NCBI GenBank assembly: GCA_037447655.1
Contig: JBBHKE010002694.1
Coordinates: 1-38,473 of the forward strand
DNA: 38,473 nt
DNA from: Zygnema cylindricum
Lineage: Eukaryota > Streptophyta > Zygnematophyceae > Zygnematales > Zygnemataceae
Direction: 5' to 3'
Both the position numbers and the translations under genes were made by a program. The notes under the pieces were generated by a model that ran no database searches, was not told the DNA's origin, and saw nothing but the letters and a program-made list of their open reading frames with translations. Positions 1 through 10,693 of the stretch are shown piece after piece; within the stretch, counting starts at the first letter, position 1, and the number at the start of each line of letters is the position of its first letter.

Positions 1-172
1 ATTAGAGCAGCGCAGCTGCGATGTCAGATCAGAGCACCATAGCAGCACAGCAACAAGTGTAGAGTGCTCAAGGTTTCTAGCTGCGATGTCAGGCTTAGCG
101 CAGCATGGTAACATAGCAGCAAGATATAGAGAGAACTTAAGGTTTCCAAAACAACAGATAAGAATCAGGTTT

Positions 173-2013
173 GAGTTTGAAAGTGATGAGAACTTTGTTT
201 TTCCCGAAAGGGACATGAGTGAGACAGTGATTGCAAGTTCAGAAGAGATCTAAGATACAGGAAAGTTACCATATACCTCACATATTCTTATGGACTTTGA
301 GGAGACAGAAGAGGAGGAACCGGAATCATCTTCCATGGATACGGGAGGGAATGAGACAGTAAGGAGAAATCGAAGACTTCCCTCTATTCGAGTGTCAGAG
401 TTTGAAGGGGGGAAAAGGAGCAGCAAAATGATACAAGAGAAACAGGCTGCTCACAAGGTAACTAAGCTATCTCATCCTGATGAGCCTCAATCATACTTGG
501 AGGCAATGAACAACCCAGAAAAGAACAGATGGATTAGAGCTATAAATGATGAGATGGCTTCGATCATAGAAGCAAATACTTGGGAGCTAACGGATTGTCC
601 TCCAGACAAAAAACCTATTGGTTGTAAATGGGTATTTCAACTAAAACTGAACCCAGATAATACCATTGAAAGATATAAGGCTCGCTTGGTAGCAAAGGGG
701 TTCACCCAAAATGTGGGGATTGTCTATGAGGAGACATTAGCTCTATTTGTTCGTTTCCCATTAGTAAGGATTCTCCTCAGTTTAGCAGCAACGAAAGACA
801 TGGAAATCCATCAGATGGATATTAAGACCACCTTCCTCAATGGTGAGTTAGAGGAAGAAATCTTCATGCGGCAACCAAAGGGGTTTGTGGAGGCTGGGGA
901 AGAGAGCAAAGTCTACAAACTCATAAAGTCCTTATATGGACTTAAACAGGCTCGCCGACAGTGGAATATGAAACTAGATGAGTTTCTCTATGGTCTGGGA
1001 TATATCCGGATCAGCTCAGAACATTCTATCTATATGTTTGAAGATGAGGATGGTGTGATCTTTATTGCAATATATGTGGATGATCTGCTGGTGTTAAGTA
1101 AGTCATTGGAAAAGATCAATAAGTAAAAAGAAAGATCTCCGAAGCAGATTTGACATGAAAGATTTAGGGGAAGCAAGATATATTTTGGGAATTCAAATGG
1201 AAAGTGATAGAGGGAAAAGGATCATTAGACTCACTCAAAAAAGAAGCAATAGGTAATATGCTTGAGAAATTCCAGATGGAGAAAGCAAACACTTGTACCA
1301 CTCCCATGGACTTGAAGAAAGTAAGTGATGGGATAATAAAAGGAGGAGTGATAATCTTAGATGATCAGATGAGTCCAGAAGAGAGAATTTATGAAGACTA
1401 TTCCTTATAGACAGGTCGTAGGAAGTTTGATCTACTTTATGAACATTACAAGGCCGAACCTAGCGGCAGCAGTAGGAGTCCTCAGTAAGAGTCTTAACGA
1501 TCCTAGAAAAAGAGATTGGGAGGCAGCCAAGAGAGTCATGAGATATCTCGTCGAAACCAGAGAGTTATGGTTGCATTTGGGAGTGAAGCACACTGATATC
1601 ACTACTTAGAGTGATGCCACTTATGGTGATGCACCTATGAGAAGATGCATTTCTGGGTATGTGTTGTATGTGGGGGAAGGTGCTTGTTGTTGGAGCAGCA
1701 AGCAACAAAAGGTGGTTGCTCAGTCTACTATGGAGGCTGAGTATATGGCCTCTTGTTCTGTTGTGAAAGAATTGTTGTGCAAGAACTGGGGTATATGAAG
1801 GAGGGAGTGCAAGAAGTCTTTTGTGATAATCAAGTTACAATTGCAATTGCAGCCAATCTAAAACATCATTTCAAAGCTAAACATATGGACATAAGATTGA
1901 GCTTCGTAATTGAAAAAAGTTGAAAATATAATTTTGAATCTTGTGTATAGCCTTATTGAAGAAATGGTGGATGACATTCAAACCTGTGCCCTCTCCATGA
2001 TTAAAAAATTGTA
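173..2013 (+). pseudogene. Ty1/copia retrotransposon pol remnant (RT and RNase H)
   Basis: Remains of a copia-type polyprotein that would copy element RNA into DNA. The linker and reverse transcriptase read in one frame from 173 to 1126, with a stop at 251. Visible RT landmarks are GCKWVFQLKLN, RYKARLVAKGFTQ, the first catalytic Asp in HQMDIKTTFLNG, SLYGLKQARRQW, and an intact AIYVDDLLV catalytic box near 1066-1092. The frame breaks after 1126. RNase H resumes at 1391 (YRQVVGSLIY, TRPNLAAAVG), meets a TAG at 1603-1605 where a Tyr would be expected, and continues through QSTMEAEYMA near 1721-1750. A further frameshift precedes AKHMDIR. Gag and integrase are outside the window or lost. A purine tract just before 2068 fits the polypurine primer. 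Not functional; family assignment is secure from the motifs. Confidence 0.93.
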
Positions 2014-2067
2014 GGGAAAAATGTAGGTTGAAAGGAAATTTAAAACTAGACTAGAAAATAAGGGGAG

Positions 2068-3076
2068 TGTTGAAAAAAACTAAAAAGATTTAATATAAGT
2101 ATTTTCTAGATGTAAATAGATGAATAGAAAAGAGAGCGAAAGCAGTCTGCCTCCACCTCCCTCTCCATCCCCCATACTTGTTGCAATCACTGAAGGAGAG
2201 AGAGAGAGAGAGTAGTGGATCCATGGCTGCCTCAACTCCACTTGTGCAGTACAATAGTGACCTAAGTCACTCTCAACAAAAGGTTGAGTCCGGCACGACT
2301 CAAACCTCCAACCAGTAGAGTATGGCATAGCCATTCGCTCTAACCAATCTGCCGTAGAAGTTCGCTACAGTGTATAGGGTTTGATAAATATTTAAATAGT
2401 GTTACGGTAGCTATTCCGATTAACTGCAATACAAACATGGATACATGCAACGAGTTAAATACAGTACGGATATGATTCCGCACGAAACAAATGAATCAGA
2501 CATTTGTTTCGAGGGTTGAGAAAAAATACTAAATTCTATCCAATGACGCATATCATCGCCGAGATCCCAGAATGGTCACTTTGGCATTTTGTGGCGTGGC
2601 ATGACCAGGTACCACGTAGAGAGATAACATTCGGTGGCGCGAATTTCGAGGTACCTACAGACAAGTGAAAAGTGGACACGCGTCCGCTTAATGGCCTTGT
2701 CGTACAAAGGCCGTACAAAAAGTACATCGGCAGTAGTAGTTTCTTGTACTGTACAGTGTTCTGATTAGTTCGTACAGGTAGTAGATAGGGGTTGTGAGAG
2801 GGAGCTATGACTAAGAAAAATCTGGTCGATGGTCTTCTCTCTCTTTAAGAGTTTGTATATATTGGCATCTTTGCCACCCTATAACTTATCTCCTCATTGG
2901 GCGTTTTCAAATATTTTTTTTCCTACGGACTCACGAGAGTCCACGTTGGACAAGGGTGCAGTGAGATTGTCAACTTCTTTTTTTCAGCAACAGTGGTTGC
3001 CATTGAAAGTGGGTTAGTTAACAACTATCTATAGGCTTCCTAAATTATGTAGTCTAATGGAGGACAGAGAATTGTG
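2068..3076 (+). mobile_element. 3' LTR of the copia element
   Basis: Starts TGTTGA directly after the purine tract and downstream of RNase H. It aligns through its whole length with the solo LTR at 30435-31436, which fixes both ends. The copies share the tRNA-like block, the GGTTGAGTCCGGC region, the TTGCCATTGAAAGTGGGTTAGT segment near 2998-3020, and GGAGGACA near the end. A TATA-like TGTATATATT lies near 2854-2863, at the same place as TATAAAA in the other copy. The last bases (ATTGTG against ATTGCA) run straight into the GA microsatellite, so the 3' end is uncertain by a few bases and no target duplication can be checked. Confidence 0.85.
2291..2360 (-). other. tRNA-like segment (A and B box) inside the LTR
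   Basis: On the minus strand, a D-arm-like CAGATTGGTTAGAGC is followed about 35 bases later by GGTTTGAGTCG, close to the pol III B-box consensus GGTTCGANTCC. The equivalent block in the other LTR (30659-30719) keeps GACTGGTTAGACC and GGTTTGAGTCC. Pairing of a full cloverleaf is poor, so this is a fossil or tRNA-derived SINE head carried by the LTR rather than a working tRNA gene. Confidence 0.5.
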
Positions 3077-3410
<334 letters not shown>

Positions 3411-3860
3411 AGGGAGTGTCAGGGAGAGGAAGAGGGAGAAGGAGAGGGAGAGCAGGTTTGAGAGAGAGAGTGAGTGACAAAGGGAGAGGCACCACGCGGG
3501 GAGATGGAGGGGGGGAGGCAGATTAGGCAGATTAAGAGGTAAAGGGAAGGGTGAGGGAGAGGGAAAGGGAGATTGAGAGGGAGATGGAGAGGGAGATGGA
3601 GAGGGAGAGGGAGAGGAGAGAAGCAGATTAAGAGGGAGAGGGAGAGGAAGGAGAGAGTGAGGCAGATTGAGAGAGAGAGGGAGAGGGGAAGGGAGAAGGA
3701 GAGGGAGATTGAGGGAGAGGGAGAGGGAGAGGCACTACGAGAGGGAGAGGGAGAAGGGCAGGCAAATTAAAAGAGAGGAAAAAGTAGAGAGAGGAAGAGC
3801 GATAGGGAGAGGGAGAAGGGATAGAGGCAGATTGAGAGAGAGAGGGACAAGACGAGGCAT
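3411..3860. repeat. purine-rich minisatellite (GGCAGATTRAGAG-type units)
   Basis: Irregular GGGAGA runs punctuated by a recurring GGCAGATT(G/A)AGAG word, for example near 3400, 3518, 3526, 3623, 3662 and 3826. It continues the GA array with longer, diverged units. No coding sequence. Confidence 0.8.
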
Positions 3861-4843
3861 ATCGGGAGGGAAAAGGAGTGGAACAAGGAGAGCAATAATG
3901 GAGGATAGAGGCAGTATAAAACCTCACCGCCAACATACGCGCGACGAGGATCGGAAAACGAAGGCAATTCGATGGCGATGTCGTGAAAAAAACCATCGCA
4001 GCAAAAAGAATTAGGGGGCAGAACGTTCACCTACTTCGCGTGTAAAAAATTTACATATCTTGAGAATGGTGGCACAAAACGACATAACCCACGCAAAAAA
4101 AAAACATTTAAAAAGCCTCTGATTTGTCGAAAAGGAATCTTTTTTCTTGGGTTTGTTCGCATTTGGCGTTACCCCAAGACATATATCACCAATACCAAAT
4201 GTTGTACTTTAACTCTAATTGTTTTTTTTTATTTACTCTATTATATGTGCATTTGTGAATTGACACCCATTTTAATGTCATAACGCACCCTATTCAATAA
4301 TCATTTTTTGACTTTTTACTCAATTAGGTTGTACATTGACCCTAAATAAGTTGTTGTCCCGAAATAGAATTAAGGTTTCCCCTAATTATGTGTAATCTCT
4401 TAATTACATTGACAACGTAAACAGTTAAGGTTGGCGGTTACAACGACAAGGTCACACATCACACAGTTGGACTGTTTTACAGAAAAATTCCGTAACTTTC
4501 GACCTACACGCATGTCCAGTGTTCACACGGCCGACCACGCCAACGACATTCGAACAAATGGGAACGCGTTTTTTGCCGACCTCTTTCGGCCATTTTTTTC
4601 AGAGCACATTTTCGTGCGCGCGCGACGGCGTATATATTTTTTCTGTACTTTTATATTTAAAAAGGTACGTAACAGTACGGATCTGACAGTCCGTTCACCA
4701 CACTATTTAAAAGGACACTAAATTACAATTATGAATCGTATTGAGCGGGGTACCTCAAATAACGTGCAGAAACATTTAGCGTACTTTATTCTATTTGAGA
4801 ATTTGCCCCAAAAAAAGGGGTACCCCCATTAGCGTCATATACG
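3861..4843. other. AT-rich stretch with no recognised feature
   Basis: Between the purine minisatellite and the hAT MITE I see only AT-rich sequence with short homopolymers. The longest open frame (4431-4721, plus) has no recognisable motif. Confidence 0.5.
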
Positions 4844-4851
4844 CTAATAGC

Positions 4852-5283
4852 TAGTGTTGGGTATCGGGTAGTTTCATATCGCGATAATTTCGATATTCGA
4901 TATATCGAATATCGATCGAACAGATTCCTCGATATATCGTACCGGGACCAACATAAATTATCGCGATATATATCGCAAAAATTGCTTGTCCGTACAGTGA
5001 GAGTACGGAAAACTGTACGAAAAATCGTACGGAAATCCCTCAACCCCCCCCCCCCCCCCCCCCCCCCCCTCCCACTGAGCGCTCGGGGGGGGGGGGGGGG
5101 GGTTTTGAAATTTTTTTTTTTTTTTTGATTTTCGATATATCTCGATACGATATATCGGCGATATATCGGCAATAAATCGCGATATTTCGATAATCGATAT
5201 ATCGAAGCGATATATCGATTATCGGGTACCTAAAATTCGGTACATATCGAATATCGGCAAGTGGTCCTTGATACCCAACACTA
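4852..5283. mobile_element. hAT-type MITE, 432 bp, with 8-bp TSD
   Basis: Perfect 14-bp terminal inverted repeats, TAGTGTTGGGTATC at 4852-4865 and its complement at 5270-5283. An identical 8-bp direct repeat, CTAATAGC, flanks both sides (4844-4851 and 5284-5291). Eight-base target duplications are typical of hAT transposons. There is no transposase. The interior is built from many ATCGATATATCG-type palindromes, a run of 26 C (5044-5069), a run of 18 G (5085-5102) and a T run. The C and G runs could pair into a long stem. Confidence 0.92.
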
Positions 5284-5291
5284 CTAATAGC

Positions 5292-8200
5292 GATTCACGA
5301 TGTACTGTACAGTACCTGCGCGTAGCAAAATAGCAATTCCCATTTTATTATGACGGTCGATGTTCACAAGCGCGGCAAAAGTTTAAGCGGTTGAAACAAT
5401 ATTTTGAAAGTCAAAGCTGTCTAACCGATTGACCGTCAAATTTAGACTCAACGATACTTTACTTGTACCAATGTGTACTTCAAATGTACATTTTTTGAAA
5501 AAATGACGTAAGTGACTGTGCGCAACCAAAACAGTCACTACCATGTCAATTCCCAAAAACAAAAACTTTTGCCTATTTTTACGGCCACGTGGACGGCCTC
5601 GATGTCAGGAATCGACTTGTCTATTCATTTTTGTAGAAATTTCATGGCGACTTCGTACTAAATCTCGTACTTTTGTAATCCGTACAAACTAGTTTTCTTG
5701 GTAAATTTAAAATTCTCCTTAGTATAACCCTGCGTTGGATAGCATTTTTGTTCACTGTTTTATACGGGCACATTTGTTATTTGATTTGTTCGCAGAAAAC
5801 ACATATTTTAACATCTTTGCTTTTTTTTTCTCGACACGTGTGCTATAAACTGTGTCACGTATCGTGATAACGTCCGCTTATATGACGTCATCAATATTTT
5901 TAAAGTGCTTCGTTTCTGTTTTGCAAGGATTCGTACGGAGCGCTGGATTATTGTTTACATTTGATGTGTCACCGTGTCACGCATTTCAAATACAGAAGAT
6001 GGAATTTTTTGTTTCACATACTCGTTTGGAACTTTGCCACGTTGAACATTTATCCACACAAGCTGTCATAAATTGACATCATGCAACGTGTATGAAAGAC
6101 AAACAACAATCCAAAAATACCAGTACGGTCCGCGCGTCTGGTATTTAGATGTCCACATTTGGCAGTTTTTGACAGCTTCGGAGCCTTCTAGGAAGGACGT
6201 GTCTTTCATCTTGTACAAAGGCCAGCCACGTCGTACACGAATCTGCCCCAGATTCTCTGAATCTTTTTGTGGCCCGCTTTTGAGCTCAGCAATATTAGCA
6301 TCAGAAAATTCATGCTCGCAAACGACGCCAGTTGTTGCTCTCACATTTGTTGTTCTATTCAAGATATGCACGAATCCGATACCCGAAAAAGATTGCGCTT
6401 TTTTGGGATTGTTAACTTGTGGTTTCAAACGTCGACTTTCAAAACAGTTCTTTGCCGAAACATGAGCCTGAATTTTCGTGGCTAAGACTGACCGTACAGC
6501 CTTATCCAATCAGGATCGGATCTGATGAGGTGGTTCGGCATATCTGGACGTTTCGAATACCTTCCATGTTTGTGTTGGTGACCGCCGCAAAAGGAAATAG
6601 TTTGAAGCACACACGTGCCGAGTCTAACGACCAAAATTAATACCGGCCGTCAGTCTTTCTCACGGCAAGCTAACAGGCGACGTCGTTTTAGGGTTTCGGA
6701 ATTGAGTTCCGAAATTTTGGAAGGATCAGAGGATGTCTTTAGAAATGCAGAAACCCCGGAAGTCTTTACTAGTTTTTTTTATTATTTATGTATAAGTTTA
6801 CCCAAGCATTTCACAAGTTTACATTTTGTTCCATTCTTTCAATCAGCCAAGTCGATTCTTTTCTAGTCGAGAGAACAAAAAAAAAAAAACCTTAAAAAAG
6901 CTGTTACTGCATTTTTCGCACACCATGCGTCCCACAAAAATACATCCATTTCTGCTTATGCCTCAATTGATGGAAGGAATTTCCGTACACTAGAAAATTG
7001 CTGTATTGTCAAATATATAATCCAATATACGATTTACTGTAGACAATGCTGGACCTATCAAAGCAGAGTCCATTCTGTGCACTACCTATACCACAAGCTT
7101 GTACAAAACATTTTCTTGAAAAATAAAGACACATAGCATTCATCAGTGCAAGTTTTCCCATGGATTACAGTAAAACTGTCTGCTTGTGTACAATACTGTT
7201 GTCATAGTTTACAAATTGCTGCTTGTTATGATCGGCTTTGTTGAGATCACGTTCATGTCACCACTATAACATGCTCTTTGCAGGTTTTCTGGGGTTTTTT
7301 AGGCGATTTAAGCTTTGGCTTCCACTCCTAAGAGAGGCTCTCTGAAATTTAAATATACTGTACAACTGATTTTGCATAAATTTCTTTGCAACCTTTCACA
7401 ACCTCTGGCAGTTCCAGGATTGACAGGTCAAAGAAACTGTTCGATAATTCAGCTGTGTGACATCATGGGAATATTTCTGCCCTCGTTATCACTCCATGTA
7501 ACATCATCACACCTCTGCTTTTCAGGTTCATTAGTCTAGTTTTACACTTAGTCTTTACTGAGTAAATTGACAATTTCCCATCATAATAAACAAAAAGTCC
7601 CATCGGATTATCAATCATACACCATTTGCAGACAAAACAACGAACATATCAAAAGCAAAATAAAAATGTCAAATGATAGAGCAGCTTTTTTACCCAGTTT
7701 GCTCATTTTTGACACAAACAAAGGTCACAAATGGCTAACTATACAATTTCCAATGCACTCCAGAAAACCCTAAAACCCTGACCTACAGTCCCAGCTGCCC
7801 TTGCACTAAAAAACACATTTTAATCTCCTAAAACACATGCTAAAAACCACATCCCATCCATCCTACATGCCCTACCATTTTATCTCACAGCATGATTTCA
7901 AGCTTAAACTAGTACATTATGTCCTATTGGGCGACTCCTGTTAGTGGTCAACTCCTTTTGGCCTTTTCAAATACAATCAGTGTCGTATTTTTGTTCGCTT
8001 GGTGTCTATTACACCGTCAAAATGTTATCCCTCGCACAGGGAGACCACTGATATACCTTTTTTCCCCACTGTTTCCCTCCTTTTTACCCTCTCTTCTCCT
8101 CCATCATCGTACCTTTCCATCCTAAAGAAAAGTTTCGACGCAATCAATACAGTCAGCTAGTAAGTTTTTTAGCTGACACTAAAAAATAGGTTGACAATAG

Positions 8201-8406
8201 AAACACACGGTTTTGTGGACCGGAAAAAACTGCATAAACGATAACAGAAACGATATGAAGAAACAGGTTCAAACTTCTCTCATCAAAGTCCCTCTGAGAT
8301 CAAAGTATCATATCATTGCTAGACGAAAGAAAGGATTCCTTTCCTGGTGACATTACTCCTTTAATTTTTTTTTTTAAATCGGATCCACACGTTTTTCTGC
8401 ACACGC
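5292..8406. other. long stretch without a recognised gene
   Basis: AT-rich sequence with scattered short frames. The only notable interval is 6066-6509, open for 147 codons on the minus strand and for 130 codons on the plus strand (6073-6465). Neither product resembles a family I know. No tRNA, splice-consistent exon set or inverted-repeat element with a target duplication was found. Confidence 0.45.
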
Positions 8407-8412
8407 TTTATT
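8407..8412 (-). promoter_or_regulatory. candidate polyadenylation signal
   Basis: AATAAA on the minus strand, about 120 bases past the stop codon of the four-exon gene ending at 8534. Placement fits a 3' UTR signal; plant signals are degenerate, so support is moderate. Confidence 0.4.
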
Positions 8413-8533
8413 TTTCCCTTCTAAACCTTTTTTTCCACCTGCTATTCTCCTTGAGGAGAAACCCTCAATCCAAACCCGAAATAAAAAACACAAAAAAACA
8501 TCATGATCATCAACTATATTAATCGATTTTCTC

Positions 8534-10693
8534 CTAAAAAAGAGGCTCTTGGTCCCTATGGAACTTGCAATAATGGGCTCCACGGGAGAGAGGCTCAGCT
8601 GCTTCTGCACATCTCCCATGGAGTTTATGTACAGACTCCTCTGTCAGTTTACAGCGAGCCCCAGCCTTTGTTCTCCCTCTACACCTATTAGGGTTCGCCG
8701 GGTCATCCTCGAAATTTTCGACAGGAGAGGATAACACCCGAGAAATTGATGTTGATGGCGAAATCGACGACGAAGACGAAACAGGAGGAGGAGGAATGGA
8801 AATTACTGGAGGTGATAAAGGGAGATGTGAAGGTTCTTGAGTCAAAATTGGCGGTTCAGCCTTCATCTGCTCTTGCTCCCACTGCATTTCCTTTAAGAGA
8901 AGGCTCCCATCTCGCCTCTGAAAATAGAAGAGAAAAACAAGAGAAAAAAAATTCATCAGGGGCACGAGAAAAACAACATTAGAGATTAGGGTTACACAAT
9001 TAAAATTGCACGGCCATCAAAAACACAAACTCATATTCATATTTGTACTCATAGTCGTATCAACACATAATCACATTCAACAGCAGTTCATATCCATACT
9101 CGTATTCATATTCACCGCCAATACTTTCATTGCCATTTCACATCTGAGAGTGCATTCTAAGAAGGAGAACAAAAATACCTGCATCTCTTTCACTGCGTTT
9201 ACAATACTGAGAAGATCGAGTACACGTTGTAGGGATGTTTGAAGTGTATTGTTAAACGCCTCAGGAATCCCCGAACTTTCAATCACATTGCATAATATAA
9301 TAGTATCTTCCTCTGTCAGAGCATCGAGCTCCAAGCGCAAAAACAGAACGACTGCGCGTTCACATTTCAAAGACAGCCTTTTGCTATCTTGATTGTGGAC
9401 TCCTCCTGCCTCAGCATAACGCTTAGCCTCTTTCTCGAGCCATGGTCCAAGGCCCTGGACACAACAAATACGCAGGGAAGAAACAAACAAACAAACATAC
9501 AAACTTTCAGGATTCCATCGTGTTTTTTGATCAAACAATTCTCTCTTATTCAGGTTTCCTATTAGGGTTGACTATTTAGGGTTTCCAAAAGCTGACTCAG
9601 GACGAAAAATAATGCAGCTTCCTTTGCCTCTCGATCTGCACACACATTAAAACAACAGACAGAAAAACCAGAACCCTAATTACTGCATTGGACTAATCAG
9701 AGCAACAGCAATAACAAAGACATGATAAAATCCACCATACATTGCAACCTTTAGCCTCTGTACATCTAATACTGCAAATTACAATCATGAATGACAGTCA
9801 TCACAGCACATCTCTTACATACAGGCCAGTCACTATTCTGTCCAAAACATCAAATCTTCTGTCCAAACCGTCAAATCTTCTTCTGTACAGAACATCCAGT
9901 ATCATACCTGTAACACATACAGAATTCGATGACGGTCAACGAAGTCTTTATAGAGACGTTCTCCACTAACAAGACTTTGTACGTCCTCTGCAAAGCAGAA
10001 CTTCCGGAATCTGTCGGCCATTTCCAAATGTGTGACTGGAATGCCTCGCCGAGCATCCTCTGCGTCGAGGTAACGAACATCGGCTCGCATCTTATCCATG
10101 ACATTAGCCAGAAGACAACTGCCACGATACATAATAAAAAATCAACACAACCTCAAATAAGTGTCACAAGAACCAGGCAAAAAGAGACACATCCTGTCCA
10201 GCAGATTGTGGAGAAGACAGCTGCCACAAAAAACAAGAAAAAGAGATGGTGACAGCAAATACAACATAAGGAATCAAAACAGCTCAAACAAGTGTCAACA
10301 AAGACCAACAAACAGCCGCATCTTGTACATCACATTGGCGAGACAACAGCTGGCACAAACGACATAAAAGGTAGAAAAAACAGCTCAAATAAGTGTTGCA
10401 AAAACCAAGCAAAAGCAGAGACAAACAGTAACACATGGGAGAGAAACCATAAAAACAGTCGAAACAGTTTCAGAACATGAACAAAATAAGCTCACTCCAT
10501 AAAAACAGTATCAAAACCAGGCTTGTTTTTTGTTCCCTTACCTCTTCAAACAGCCTTCATCTCCAGAGTTACAATATGTACACTGCAAGGCTCCGGCCTC
10601 TGTGAGCCATATTGGGATGCATCCGTAGGCCTGGTAGACCCTCTTTTGGTTTGGGGACATGCATAGTATCGGATCTCCCTTGCCATGAGGCAT
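8534..10693 (-). CDS. four-exon gene, unrecognised protein with two possible zinc clusters
   Basis: Proposed exons are 10693-10542, 10118-9908, 9454-9179 and 8917-8534. Junctions are GT-AG (AG|GTAAGG, CAG|GTATGA, CAG|GTATTT; acceptors GGCAG, TCCAG, TTCAG), and phases 2, 0, 0 all match, giving 340 residues to a TAG. Near the N-terminus is CTYC...C...C (C38, C41, C48, C52). The middle is helical and charged (DKMRADVRYLDAEDARR, HLEMADRFRKFCFAEDV), with no signal or membrane segment. Exon 4 opens with a Q/E-rich helix, then a Pro/Ser-rich linker. It ends with CRGRTKAGARC and HYCKFH (C292, C302, C330, H333), resembling the small Cys-His modules seen after low-complexity linkers in many proteins. 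The start could be the internal Met at 10660, and exons further upstream are possible. Function unknown; the gene model is well supported by frame agreement. Confidence 0.78.
9828..9900. repeat. 21-bp tandem repeat in intron 2
   Basis: Three successive diverged units beginning TCTGTCCAAAACATCAAATC, lying just beyond the donor of exon 2 of the four-exon gene. No other feature. Confidence 0.6.
10119..10541 (-). repeat. intron 1 with two degenerate copies of the exon 2 start
   Basis: Exon 2 begins, in the sense direction, GGCAG|TTGTCTTCTGGCTAATG. Related blocks lie at about 10190-10227 and 10319-10356, each with its own CAG acceptor-like site. In the exon 2 frame they read CLLHNLLDRM and CCLANVMYKM, against CLLANVMDKM in the real exon. 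The spacers between the blocks (CAAATAAGTGT, ACCAGGC words) also repeat, so a unit of roughly 100-130 bp was tandemly duplicated and has diverged. Confidence 0.75.

Noticed and set aside
2291-2360. Functional tRNA gene
   Set aside because: A and B boxes are recognisable, but acceptor and anticodon stems do not pair convincingly, and the block is part of an LTR.
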